DNA of 64,000 bases from JAVBRA01 sp031548435 (GCA_031548435.1 JAVBRA010000005.1:22417-86416); one strand, 5' to 3'. Shown: positions 26,959-34,845, numbered from the stretch's first letter. A program made the numbers and translations. Notes: generated from the sequence alone by a model not told the origin.

Positions 26959-27559
26959 CCTTTCACATATCGCGAGGCGCCGGAGGGATGGCATGGGCCT
27001 GAATTCCATTAGGCTACGGCCTGCGGAAGAGCGCCCCGTAAATTCAGCGACCCGCAGGGTGGCGCCGACGCTTTTGTTGTCGGATGTCCGGTTCGCCTGT
27101 TTCGGGTGAAGTGGATCTGTTGTTGACAAATCGCACGGTGTACACCTGTTATGGAAATGGGACGGGCTGCCCGCGCACCTCGTTCCCATGCAATGAGCGG
27201 TTGCTTTTTTCTTCCCGGCTTCGGGCTTGCGCAATTTTGCGACCGGAAGCATGCTCGTCGAGACCTCTGCCGGATATGGCTGGTCTGCCTCGCCCGCCAG
27301 TTCGGGGAACGGGATTCTGCTGCGTTTCTTTCAGACCGGGGTCTGGCCGGGCCACGGTTTCGACCGCGCATTCGGCTTCCCGGTGCGTTGTCTCCAAGTG
27401 TTTACAGCCGCCCTCCGGTATTTTTAGTCTTTAAGGGTTAAATTCCCCGACCGCTTGCGGCGGGAAGGCTCATTAAAAAGAGCATCCCGTGCGGGATGCT
27501 CTTTTTATTATCATGGAGCGGCTTCTATGCCGCTGCGATCCTCTCTTTCGCCTTTCGCG
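26959..27559. other. 600-base region without a gene, with paired segments
   Basis: No credible CDS: the short frames here are Arg/Ser-rich noise without start sites. Between about 26977 and 27065 there are nested complementary segments (GGCGCC/GGCGCC; CTGAATT at 26998-27004 with AATTCAG at 27040-27046), which could be a structured RNA or a decayed element. The hairpin at 27475-27507 closes the region. Confidence 0.5.
27475..27507. terminator. Bidirectional terminator after the 172-residue protein gene
   Basis: 14-bp stem AAAAAGAGCATCCC / GGGATGCTCTTTTT with a 3-base loop; T runs on both strands, between convergent genes. Confidence 0.88.
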
Positions 27560-28078
27560 TTAGAGGTTTTCTTTCGCGTCTTCGATTTCGTTGGCGAGCT
27601 TGTCCTTGGCTTCATCGGTCAGGCCGTCCATGCTGGCGATGTTCTCCCCTTTGACCAGCCTCTTGATGGATGCGCCCACGCCCATGTTCACCTCGATCGC
27701 GTTGTACGATTCCTTGATGGCTTTGTCGATGTCGCCGTAGAATTGCTTGCCGCTGCCCCAGATGGCGTTGAAGATCAGCTTGTCGAGCAGGCCGGCCTTG
27801 CGGGTGATCATTTCGATGATGGAACTGGGTGTCCAGCCGCCCACCGAGATCATGGTGGCATACGATTCGCCGCCTTCCGAGAAACTGATGACCACGCCGT
27901 GATAGCCGTTTTTCTTGATGCGGATCATATCTGCCGTGTTGCCCGTCAGGAATTTTTTTGCACCCTTGTCGGCCCTGCTGATGGTGATCTGATATTTGTC
28001 GCCCAGTTTGCCTTTGATTGCTTCGACGATCTCTTCAAGGCTTTTGATGTCGGCCTTGGTTTTGTACATTTCTGCCAT
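27560..28078 (-). CDS. Conserved-looking protein of unknown function
   Basis: 172 residues, cytoplasmic, no TM segment or signal. I do not recognise the family. The first half reads as an alpha/beta unit (KADIKSLEEIVEAIKGKLGD, YQITISRADKGAKKFLTGNT, GYHGVVISFSEGGESYATMI), the second as helices (SSIIEMITRKAGLLDKLIFN, KQFYGDIDKAIKESYNAIEV), ending in an acidic tail EDAKENL. Start MAEMYKTK at 28078 (MYKTK three codons in is possible). Coding composition and a proper terminator support a real gene. It lies upstream of nothing on the same strand but tsaE, 145 bases away. Confidence 0.75.
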   Translation of the reverse strand: MAEMYKTKADIKSLEEIVEAIKGKLGDKYQITISRADKGAKKFLTGNTADMIRIKKNGYHGVVISFSEGGESYATMISVGGWTPSSIIEMITRKAGLLDKLIFNAIWGSGKQFYGDIDKAIKESYNAIEVNMGVGASIKRLVKGENIASMDGLTDEAKDKLANEIEDAKENL

Positions 28079-28222
28079 AATATTTATTTGAGTGGTTGGT
28101 TATTCGGGTGCAAAAATAGAAAAATATCCGAGAAACCAACCCCCTTAAGAAAATATTTTCCGGGATAATTGTTTTTTTGAGGAGCATTACAGATCGCGGG
28201 TGGCAATGGCGGAAAGAGCGTC

Positions 28223-28648
28223 CTATTCGCTGAAGCTGATAGCGACGCGGCGGGTGCGCTCGCCGACTTTTTCGATGTTCACATGCATGGCCTTGCGGGG
28301 GAGGAGCCCGGCGATCTTCTCGCCCCATTCGACCAGGCAAGGGTGGCCGCTGTAGAAGTACTCCTCGTAACCGATGTCGAACGCCTCCTCAATGGACTTG
28401 ATGCGGTAAAAATCGAAATGGTAGATGGGTTTCCCCTCGGCCGAGCGGTATTCGTTGACCAGGGCGAAGGTGGGGCTGGTGACCGTGTCGGTCACCCCCA
28501 GTGCCTGGCACACCTTTTTGATGGTGGTGGTTTTGCCCGCGCCCATCTGGCCGTGGAACAGAACGATGGGGTAGTCCGAAACCGCCCCGGCGATGACCCG
28601 GGCCACTTCTTCCAGGTCGTCCATGTCTTTGACGATCATTTCGTCCAT
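28223..28648 (-). CDS. tsaE: tRNA threonylcarbamoyladenosine biosynthesis ATPase
   Basis: ATPase partner of TsaB-TsaD in making t6A37 on ANN-decoding tRNAs. 141 residues, standard size. Walker A is GQMGAGKTT; the family signatures SPTFALVNEY, IYHFDFYRI, GYEEYFYSGHPCLVEWGEKI all match. The start at 28648 (MDEMIVKDMDDLEEVARVIA) is supported by a -7 box at 28671-28678, which rules out the in-frame ATG 27 codons further up. Confidence 0.96.
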   Translation of the reverse strand: MDEMIVKDMDDLEEVARVIAGAVSDYPIVLFHGQMGAGKTTTIKKVCQALGVTDTVTSPTFALVNEYRSAEGKPIYHFDFYRIKSIEEAFDIGYEEYFYSGHPCLVEWGEKIAGLLPRKAMHVNIEKVGERTRRVAISFSE

Positions 28649-28670
28649 AGGGTTTGCTGCGTATTTTCGG

Positions 28671-28678
28671 CAAAGATA
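28671..28678 (-). promoter_or_regulatory. -7 box for tsaE
   Basis: Perfect TATCTTTG on the minus strand, 23 bases before the ATG at 28648. Confidence 0.75.
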
Positions 28679-28773
28679 GGAATAATTCAGTGATTGCCAT
28701 CTCTGGGCCGAATGGGTATAAACACCCATCGAAAATAGGTTTTATCGCTGACATTTGTTTGGTTCGGGCGCTT

Positions 28774-28781
28774 TATTTTTG
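28774..28781 (+). promoter_or_regulatory. -7 box for the Hdr-like locus
   Basis: TATTTTTG, 26 bases ahead of the first hdr-like gene, with a TTTG about 20 bases upstream. Confidence 0.55.
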
Positions 28782-28806
28782 TAGGGTGAAAAAGTGATTT
28801 ACGGCT

Positions 28807-29499
28807 ATGGGCAAATATTACGATATGCTGTGCCAGGACGTCCGTTTCGAGGAGGGGCTCAAGGCGTGCATCAACTGCGGGGTGTGTACCGGGGTGTGTC
28901 CGGCCGCCGAGTTTTACGACTACGACCCGCGGCAGATCATCTCGGCGGTGCAGCGGCGCGACGATGGAGTGATCGAGGAGCTGATGAAAAGCGAATCGAT
29001 CTGGTATTGTGGAGAGTGCATGTCGTGCCGGCCGCGCTGCCCGAGAACCAACACGCCGGCCTATGTGATCCAGGCGCTCAGGACGCTGTCGCAGAGGCTC
29101 GGCCTGTTCGTCCATTCCGAAAAAGGGCGCCAACAATATGCCATCAAGAAAGCGATCGGAGAGAATATCCTGGAGATCGGCTACTGCATCCATCCCACGC
29201 GCATCGCCCCCGAAGACCACCTCGAACAGGGGCCCGTGTGGGAGTGGATCCACGAAAACAACAAAGACCTCTATTCGCGCTTCTCGGAAAATTACGACGA
29301 GATCGGCCCCGGAGCCATGCGCAAGCTCGACGGGTCGTCGCTCGATGAGCTCCACAAAATTTTCGACGTGACGGGCGGCACGCAGATGTTCGACACCATC
29401 GAGAAATTCTCGCGCGAGAAAGCCGCCGAAATGGGACTGGACATCGACAGCGGCGAATATGCCGCCCATGTCTACAAACAAAACACACCCGCAGGGTGA
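28807..29499 (+). CDS. HdrC-like double 4Fe-4S protein
   Basis: 230 residues, cytoplasmic, first gene of the Hdr-like locus. Two cubane cluster motifs as in HdrC: CINCGVCTGVCP (residues 21-32) and CGECMSCRPRCP (68-79), followed by a helical C-terminal region of about 140 residues (AYVIQALRTLSQRLGLFVHS and on). In HdrABC complexes this subunit carries electrons from the flavin subunit HdrA to HdrB. The stop codon lies inside a 60-base segment that is repeated exactly 90 bases downstream. The longer C-terminal part than archaeal HdrC may bind a partner; its function is unknown. Confidence 0.9.
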   Translation: MGKYYDMLCQDVRFEEGLKACINCGVCTGVCPAAEFYDYDPRQIISAVQRRDDGVIEELMKSESIWYCGECMSCRPRCPRTNTPAYVIQALRTLSQRLGLFVHSEKGRQQYAIKKAIGENILEIGYCIHPTRIAPEDHLEQGPVWEWIHENNKDLYSRFSENYDEIGPGAMRKLDGSSLDELHKIFDVTGGTQMFDTIEKFSREKAAEMGLDIDSGEYAAHVYKQNTPAG

Positions 29500-29549
29500 T
29501 TTATTCGCAGGGGCCTTGTTTTGCTCACGAAAGCCGCTGAGTGGAAGAC
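29489..29549 (+). repeat. 90-bp-period direct repeat, copy A (covers the HdrC stop)
   Basis: CCGCAGGGTGATTTATT(C/A)GCAGGGGCCTTGTTTTGCTCAC... is repeated at 29579-29638 with a few changes. Copy A encodes the last codons PAG and the stop of the HdrC-like gene; a short third piece (CCGCAGGGTGAC) is at 29654-29665. Confidence 0.9.
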
Positions 29550-29578
29550 CGGTTTATCAATAAACAACGCACGTTTTT

Positions 29579-29638
29579 CCGCAGGGTGATTTATTAGCAG
29601 GGGCCTTGTTTTGCTCACAAGAGTTGCTAGTGGAAGGC
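29579..29638 (+). repeat. 90-bp-period direct repeat, copy B
   Basis: Second copy of 29489-29549, lying in the untranslated gap before the cupin gene. Confidence 0.9.
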
Positions 29639-29718
29639 AAAAGACGGGGTTTCCCGCAGGGTGACAGAGGGCATTGTTTATTTTCCGAGTAGTGTTGACT
29701 GAAATCCATCATAAACCA

Positions 29719-30222
29719 ATGGCAACCATTCTGAAAGCGGCCAGACGCGAGTTCATGGACGACCCGAAACGGCAGGGGAGCGCCTTCCGGATCGCGACCG
29801 ATGCGTCGAGGGCCGCGGAGGGGGTCGTTCCCCGCAACCTGAATTTCGACATGCGGCGGCTGGGGCCGGGGTGCTACTCCGCGCCCTACCACTCGCACCG
29901 GTTCGCCGAGGAGTTGTTCATGATCGTTTCCGGGGCGGCGACCCTGCGCACCCCGCAGGGGTTGGAGGAGGTCGGCAGCGGCGACGTGATTTTTTTCGAG
30001 ATGGGCGACACCGGGGCTCACCAGCTGTACAACCACACCGACCAGGCGTGTGTATTCCTGGATATAAGGACTTTCATGGGGTGCGACGTGTGCGACTATC
30101 CCGATTCGGACAAGGTGTTGATCGCCCCGTCGCTGGAGACCTATCCCAGAGGTGCGGCGGCCGGCTATCTCGATGGGGAAGACGGAGTACAGAGCAAGTG
30201 GGAGCAACTGAAAAAAGGCTGA
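29719..30222 (+). CDS. Cupin-domain protein inside the Hdr-like locus
   Basis: 167 residues, cytoplasmic single-domain cupin. Cupin motif 1 is SAPYHSHRFAEELFMIVSGA (HxH...E with the later G), motif 2 GDVIFFEMGDTGAHQLYNHT (with His). The preserved His/Glu/His ligands suggest a bound metal. Contains two Cys in FMGCDVCDYPDSDKVL. The start MATILKAARR at 29719 is preferred to an ATG 15 codons upstream. It lies 219 bases after HdrC-like and 132 before HdrB-like in the same direction; whether it is functionally part of the complex, as a sensor or small-molecule enzyme, is inference from position only. Confidence 0.85.
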   Translation: MATILKAARREFMDDPKRQGSAFRIATDASRAAEGVVPRNLNFDMRRLGPGCYSAPYHSHRFAEELFMIVSGAATLRTPQGLEEVGSGDVIFFEMGDTGAHQLYNHTDQACVFLDIRTFMGCDVCDYPDSDKVLIAPSLETYPRGAAAGYLDGEDGVQSKWEQLKKG

Positions 30223-30354
30223 AAACGAGTTGTATCGTCCTCCAAAATATTTTGCGGGGAAGTTGATGCGGTTTCCGCGGAGAAAGCATCTGCCGCGGAA
30301 AGTAGCGGCGGAACGTAAAACAAGAGTGAAGTTGGAAAATTAAAACGGGTTCTT

Positions 30355-31413
30355 ATGAAACGTACACCTTGGCAGGAATACCAGAAAACGATAGCCGACG
30401 ACCATTATTTCTATCTGCGCAGCTGCATCCGGCAGAACTTTTTCCCGGGCAGCGAGGCCACTTTCCTCAATATATTGCGGAAAGACCTGGGTAAAGACGT
30501 GTTCGAAGACCCGCGGCACACCACCTGCACCGGCATCGGCTACCACTCGGACATCGTGCCGCTGGAGACGATCATGACCGTGGTGGCGCGCCAGTTCGCG
30601 CTGATGGCTGAGGCGGGCTACGAGAACGCCGCCGTGTCGTGCATCACCTCGTTCGGACTCTACTGCGAGATGATGGAGATATGGCACGAATTCCCGCACA
30701 TGGAAGAGAAAGCGCGCGATTTCCTGTTCAAGGCCACCGGGCGCGAGTTGGTGATTCCCAAAAACCTGTCGCACACCTCGGACGTGATCTTTCATTTCCG
30801 GGAAGAGATCGCCAAACAGGGCAAATACAAACTCATCAACCGGCAGACGGGCGAGCCGCTGAAGGTGGTCGAGCATATCGGTTGCCACTACGCCAAAATT
30901 TTCCCGAAGAAGGGCGTTGGCGGGGCGGAATTTCCGTACGTGCTGGCCGGCATGATCGAGTCGTGGGGCGGGGAAGTGGTCGATTATCCCGAACGACGCC
31001 ATTGCTGCGGGTTCGGGTTCCGCAACTACCTGGTGCAGGCCAACCGCGGCTACTCGATCGCCAACTCGCGCAAGAAATTGGAGTCGATGAAGCCCTACAA
31101 ACCCGACTTCATTGTGTCGAACTGCCCCGGGTGCGCCATGTTCCTCGACAAGTGGCAGTACACGCTCAACGAAATGGACGGCTCGATCTATGGCAAGGAC
31201 GGCAAGGGCATCCCGGTGCTCACCTACGAGGAGATGGCCGGGCTGGTGCTGGGCTACGACCCGTGGGATATGGGCATGCAGATGCACCAGGTGCCGGTCG
31301 AGCCGCTGCTGAACAAGATCGGGGTGGAGTTCAACCCTACCACCAAATACTTGGGGCGGAACGGCAAGTTCATCGGGCGGCCGAAGCCGGCTTTGATCAG
31401 TTGTGGGTTGTAG
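30355..31413 (+). CDS. HdrB-like CCG-domain protein
   Basis: 352 residues. Resembles the catalytic subunit of heterodisulfide reductase, where two CCG domains hold non-cubane 4Fe-4S clusters that cleave a disulfide. The second CCG set is canonical: Cys177, Cys217-Cys218 (RRHCCGFGFR) and Cys257/Cys260 (SNCPGCAMF). The first is degenerate: Cys24, Cys58 preceded by Thr where a second Cys is expected (TTCTGIGYH), and Cys96/Cys104 (SCITSFGLYC) in place of CxxC. So only one standard active cluster is likely. The enzyme's substrate is unknown; Bacteroidales do not use coenzymes M and B. Confidence 0.88.
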   Translation: MKRTPWQEYQKTIADDHYFYLRSCIRQNFFPGSEATFLNILRKDLGKDVFEDPRHTTCTGIGYHSDIVPLETIMTVVARQFALMAEAGYENAAVSCITSFGLYCEMMEIWHEFPHMEEKARDFLFKATGRELVIPKNLSHTSDVIFHFREEIAKQGKYKLINRQTGEPLKVVEHIGCHYAKIFPKKGVGGAEFPYVLAGMIESWGGEVVDYPERRHCCGFGFRNYLVQANRGYSIANSRKKLESMKPYKPDFIVSNCPGCAMFLDKWQYTLNEMDGSIYGKDGKGIPVLTYEEMAGLVLGYDPWDMGMQMHQVPVEPLLNKIGVEFNPTTKYLGRNGKFIGRPKPALISCGL

Positions 31414-31566
31414 GCGGGGGGCATGCCCTGTTTCACTTATCCTTCCGGTGCCTGTTTTCAGTGCGTCCGTGGCCGAAACTTCGGACGACAAGCAAAATCC
31501 GACGCACAACGGGCAGGCGGAAAGAAGTGCGGCAAAGCAATAAAAATGAAAAAATCATTATAGACT

Positions 31567-32583
31567 ATGGGCAACAGAGTAGTGATCATCGGCGGCGGCA
31601 TCGCGGGGATGCAGGCGGCCATCAGCGCGAAAGAGCGGGGGCTCGACCCCGTCATCATCGAACGGAGCGGCACGCTGGGGGGTAAATTGCAGCAGTGGGA
31701 CAGGCTGTTTCCCTCGCTCACCCCGGCCAGCGAGGTCGTGGACGAACTCAACCGGCAGGTGGCCGGCATGGGCATCGACGTGCGGCTGGACGAAGGCGTG
31801 AAGAGGGTCGATCCGGCCGGGGGCGAAGTGTATCTCGACAACGGCGCGACCATTCCCGGCGACGCGTTCATCGTCGCCTCGGGCTTTAATATCTTCGATG
31901 CGCGGCGCAAGGAAGAGCTGGGATACGGCGTGTATGACAACGTCATCACCTCGGTCGATCTGGAACGGATGCTCAAAGAGCGCAGGGTGCTGACGGCGCA
32001 GGGCGCGGAGCCTCGAAGCATCGCGTTCCTGCACTGCGTGGGCTCGCGCGATGAGCAGGTCAAACAGCCCCATTGCTCGCGCCTGTGCTGCATTACGGGC
32101 GTGAAGCAGGCCATCGAGGTCAAGGAACTGATGCCCGGGTGCGACGTCACCAACTTCTATATGGACATGCGCATGTTCGGCGCCGGTTACGAAGGCAAGT
32201 ACATCGAGTCGCAGCAGAAATGGGGCGTGAAATACGTGCGCGGGCGCATCTCCGAGGCGGGCGAGACCATCGACGGCCGCATCCAGATCAAGGCCGAGGA
32301 CACGCTGGCCGGACGTCCGTTGCGCATGACGGTCGATATGCTGGTGCTGCTGGTGGGCATGTCCAACTCGGACTTTAACCTGACGCTCAACCACGACCTG
32401 GGGCTTGAACTGCGCAAGAGCCGCTTTCTGCGCCCGCAGGACGAGTTTCTGCATAGCACCGGGTCGGGCATTCCCAACCTGTTCTATGCCGGCACGGTCA
32501 CCTCGCCCAAGAACGTGGCCGAGTCGCTGAACGAAGCGATGGCCGTGGCAGCCCATGTCGACCGGTATTTAAAAAACAGATGA
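31567..32583 (+). CDS. Short HdrA-like flavoprotein
   Basis: 338 residues: an FAD-binding pyridine-nucleotide-disulfide-type fold. FAD loop VVIIGGGIAGMQAA (residues 5-18), then the HdrA signature HCVGSRD (Cys157) with HCSRLCC (Cys170, Cys174, Cys175), and the C-terminal FAD motif IPNLFYAGTVTSPKNVAES. Archaeal HdrA is about 650 residues with extra 4Fe-4S domains; this one is half that, like the QmoA subunit of sulfate reducers. The missing clusters may be supplied by the separate HdrC-like proteins. Overlaps the next gene by four bases (ATGA), so translation is coupled. Confidence 0.9.
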   Translation: MGNRVVIIGGGIAGMQAAISAKERGLDPVIIERSGTLGGKLQQWDRLFPSLTPASEVVDELNRQVAGMGIDVRLDEGVKRVDPAGGEVYLDNGATIPGDAFIVASGFNIFDARRKEELGYGVYDNVITSVDLERMLKERRVLTAQGAEPRSIAFLHCVGSRDEQVKQPHCSRLCCITGVKQAIEVKELMPGCDVTNFYMDMRMFGAGYEGKYIESQQKWGVKYVRGRISEAGETIDGRIQIKAEDTLAGRPLRMTVDMLVLLVGMSNSDFNLTLNHDLGLELRKSRFLRPQDEFLHSTGSGIPNLFYAGTVTSPKNVAESLNEAMAVAAHVDRYLKNR

Positions 32584-32906
32584 CCATGAATTTCGGATAC
32601 TCAGTCAACCAACCGCGGGCCATCAACCTCGACCGCAACGATCTTTCGCCGGCCGCCGCACTGGTGGCGCTTGAGGCGTCGGTACGCACCTGCATCGAAT
32701 GCGGGAGTTGTACGGCCACCTGCACCGCCGGGGCGCTTACCGACTTCAATTTCCACAAGTTGCACCACCTGCTGCTCAAGGGCGAGTACGACCATGTGCG
32801 GGAGCAGACAGGCAAATGCATGCTGTGCGGCAAGTGCCGACTGGTGTGCCCGCGCGGCATCAATACCCGCAATCTGATACTGGCCATTAAAAAGGTGTTG
32901 CCATGA
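32580..32906 (+). CDS. Second HdrC-like 4Fe-4S protein
   Basis: 108 residues, cytoplasmic. Two 4Fe-4S motifs: CIECGSCTATC (about 37-47) and CMLCGKCRLVCPRG (80-93). Overlaps the HdrA-like gene before it (ATGA at 32580) and the membrane gene after it (ATGA at 32903). A second ATG two codons in (32586) is an alternative start. The tight coupling on both sides argues that it bridges the flavoprotein and the membrane subunit. Confidence 0.92.
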   Translation: MTMNFGYSVNQPRAINLDRNDLSPAAALVALEASVRTCIECGSCTATCTAGALTDFNFHKLHHLLLKGEYDHVREQTGKCMLCGKCRLVCPRGINTRNLILAIKKVLP

Positions 32907-34666
32907 AGTGGTTCGATCCGTTCGTCATTCCGTTCCTGACAGGCGTAATTGCACTGTTCTCCATCGTCGTCTATAAATGGGTGAAGTGGTTCCGGCAGCT
33001 TTCGCCCGGCGACAGGGGCAAGGTGCGCAGGGGAGTTTTCACGAAAAAAAGCCTGGCGTCCGTCGGCGAGGTGTTCCGCGAGTCACTGCTGCACCTGAAA
33101 ATATTCAAGGTCAATCCGGTGTTGGGATACATGCACTCGTCCCTGGCATTGGGATGGTTCCTGCTGATCGTGTTCGGGTTTGCCGAGACGGCTTATTATC
33201 TGCGCACGCTCTCGGCCCCGCCCCAGGCCCATATCTTTTTCAAGTATTTCGAGCCTTCGCACAGCGGCGGATTTTTCCCCTTTATGATGGATCTGCTGCT
33301 GCTGTACGTGCTGTCGGGGGTGTTGCTGGCTTACTTCAAACGCATCCGGTCGTCGGCGCTGGGCGTTAAAAAGCCGACCAAACATACCCCCGGCGACCGC
33401 ATCGCCCTGTGGTCGCTGTGGCTGATCTTCCCGTTGCGCCTGCTGGCCGAAAGCGCCACTTCGGGGGCGTACGGCACGGGCGGCTTCCTGACCGGAAGCC
33501 TCGGGGCGTGGATGGCGACCTTCCTGCCTGTGGACAAGATCGCCTATCCGCTGTGGTGGGCCTATTCGGTCGTGCTGATGGCCTTTTTCTTTTCGATGCC
33601 GTTTTCGCGCTACATGCATATTTTCACCGAGGTGCCGCTGATTTTTCTGCGCCGTTGGGGTGTCCTCACCTCGGACGAGTCGGAGGGGTTTGCGCAGTTC
33701 CAGCTCAACGCCTGCTCGCGTTGCGGCATCTGCATCGATCCGTGCCAGATGCAGAGCGCGGCCGGGGTCGACAAGGTGCAGTCGGTCTATTTTCTGCGCG
33801 ATGTGCGTTATGATAAGATCACGGACGAGGTGTCCGACAACTGCATGATGTGCGGTCGTTGCGAGGTGCGCTGTCCGGTGGGGCTCGATCTCAACGCCCT
33901 GCGCCTGAAGCAGAAAACCCGGTCAAGAAATGCCGATGCCACGGCCCGTTACGGCTATCTCGCAGAGGCGGCCGCCGCCGCTCAGCCGGGTTCGAAGGTC
34001 GGTTATTTCGCCGGATGCATGACCCTGCTAACCCCCGCCATCACCCGGTCGATGCACAAGATTTTCGAGGCCTCGGGCGACCATGTCTGGTGGGCCGACC
34101 GCGACGACGGCGTTTGCTGCGGCCGTCCGCTGAAGCTCTCGGGCGAACGCGACGCGGCGCAGAGGCTGATCGATTTCAATAAGGAACTGTTTGTTAAAAA
34201 CGGCATCACGACGTTGGTCACTTCGTGCCCCATCTGCCTGAAAGTGTTTAACGAAGATTACGATCTGCAAGGCATTACCGTGCTGCACCACAGCCAGTAC
34301 ATCAACGACCTGATCCGCCGGGAGAAACTCCGGCCCGTGAAAACCGACACCGTCTACGCCTATCACGACCCCTGCGAGCTGGGCCGCGGATCGGGCATCT
34401 ACGAAACGCCGCGCGAGGTAGTGGCTTCGGCGGGGGTGCTGGCAACCCAGACCGCCGACAAAGAACACGCCCTGTGTTGCGGCGGCTCGGTAGCCAACAC
34501 CCGGTTGACCTCCGCCCAACAAAATGCCATCGGTGAAGACGCTGTGGCGCAACTGACCGCATCGGGGGCCGAGGCGATCGTCACCGGATGCCCCCTCTGC
34601 AAAAAATCGCTCGGGCGCAACAGCCATGTGCCCGTACTCGACCTGGCCGAGGTGATTTTTCCCTGA
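32903..34666 (+). CDS. Membrane HdrE-HdrD-like fusion, Fe-S oxidoreductase
   Basis: 587 residues. The N-terminal 245 residues carry about five TM helices (around 7-27, 76-100, 124-145, 167-182, 216-234) with histidines at 78 (YMHSS) and 239 (RYMHIF) that could ligate heme b, as in HdrE/NarI. Then come two 4Fe-4S motifs, CSRCGICIDPC (271-281) and CMMCGRCEVRC (314-324), and two complete CCG domains: Cys372, Cys405-406, Cys442/445 and Cys491, Cys525-526, Cys563/566. This is the arrangement of HdrE plus HdrD in one chain: quinone at the membrane, disulfide-type chemistry in the cytoplasm. Last gene of the locus. Confidence 0.9.
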   Translation: MKWFDPFVIPFLTGVIALFSIVVYKWVKWFRQLSPGDRGKVRRGVFTKKSLASVGEVFRESLLHLKIFKVNPVLGYMHSSLALGWFLLIVFGFAETAYYLRTLSAPPQAHIFFKYFEPSHSGGFFPFMMDLLLLYVLSGVLLAYFKRIRSSALGVKKPTKHTPGDRIALWSLWLIFPLRLLAESATSGAYGTGGFLTGSLGAWMATFLPVDKIAYPLWWAYSVVLMAFFFSMPFSRYMHIFTEVPLIFLRRWGVLTSDESEGFAQFQLNACSRCGICIDPCQMQSAAGVDKVQSVYFLRDVRYDKITDEVSDNCMMCGRCEVRCPVGLDLNALRLKQKTRSRNADATARYGYLAEAAAAAQPGSKVGYFAGCMTLLTPAITRSMHKIFEASGDHVWWADRDDGVCCGRPLKLSGERDAAQRLIDFNKELFVKNGITTLVTSCPICLKVFNEDYDLQGITVLHHSQYINDLIRREKLRPVKTDTVYAYHDPCELGRGSGIYETPREVVASAGVLATQTADKEHALCCGGSVANTRLTSAQQNAIGEDAVAQLTASGAEAIVTGCPLCKKSLGRNSHVPVLDLAEVIFP

Positions 34667-34676
34667 TGCTTCGTCT

Positions 34677-34733
34677 GAACTTTTTTGCAAAAAAAGTTCA
34701 ACAAAAAACTCTTGGGAAAAACTTTGTTTTTCG
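34677..34733 (+). terminator. AT-rich terminator element, copy 1 (after the Hdr-like locus)
   Basis: Begins 11 bases after the stop with GAACTTTTTTGC / AAAAAAAGTTC, then AACAAAAAACTC... to GTTTTTCG. The same element occurs inverted at 43226-43276 after yidD, and a shorter relative at 34890-34923 after cca. Confidence 0.75.
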
Positions 34734-34758
34734 AGACTTGATTTTGTCTCGGCTCGAT

Positions 34759-34845
34759 ATCCCGTCAATGGAAAGGCCCCGCCCGGACAACGGCATAACA
34801 GTTTGTTATGCCGTTGTCCGGGCGGGGCCTTTCCATTGACGGGAT
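34759..34845. repeat. Perfect 42-bp inverted repeat with a 3-base loop
   Basis: Left arm 34759-34800 (begins ATCCCGTCAATGGAAAGGCC) and right arm 34804-34845 are exact complements with a GTT loop. Located between convergent genes. No T tract follows in either direction. Far longer than a normal terminator stem. Confidence 0.97.

Noticed and set aside
26953..27371. Overlapping short frames in the gap after the MATE gene
   Set aside because: Arg/Ser/Pro-rich without signal, motif or spacing support; treated as non-coding.
29489..29665. Possible CRISPR or regulatory repeat array
   Set aside because: Only two and a fraction copies, one covering a coding end; explained by tandem duplication.
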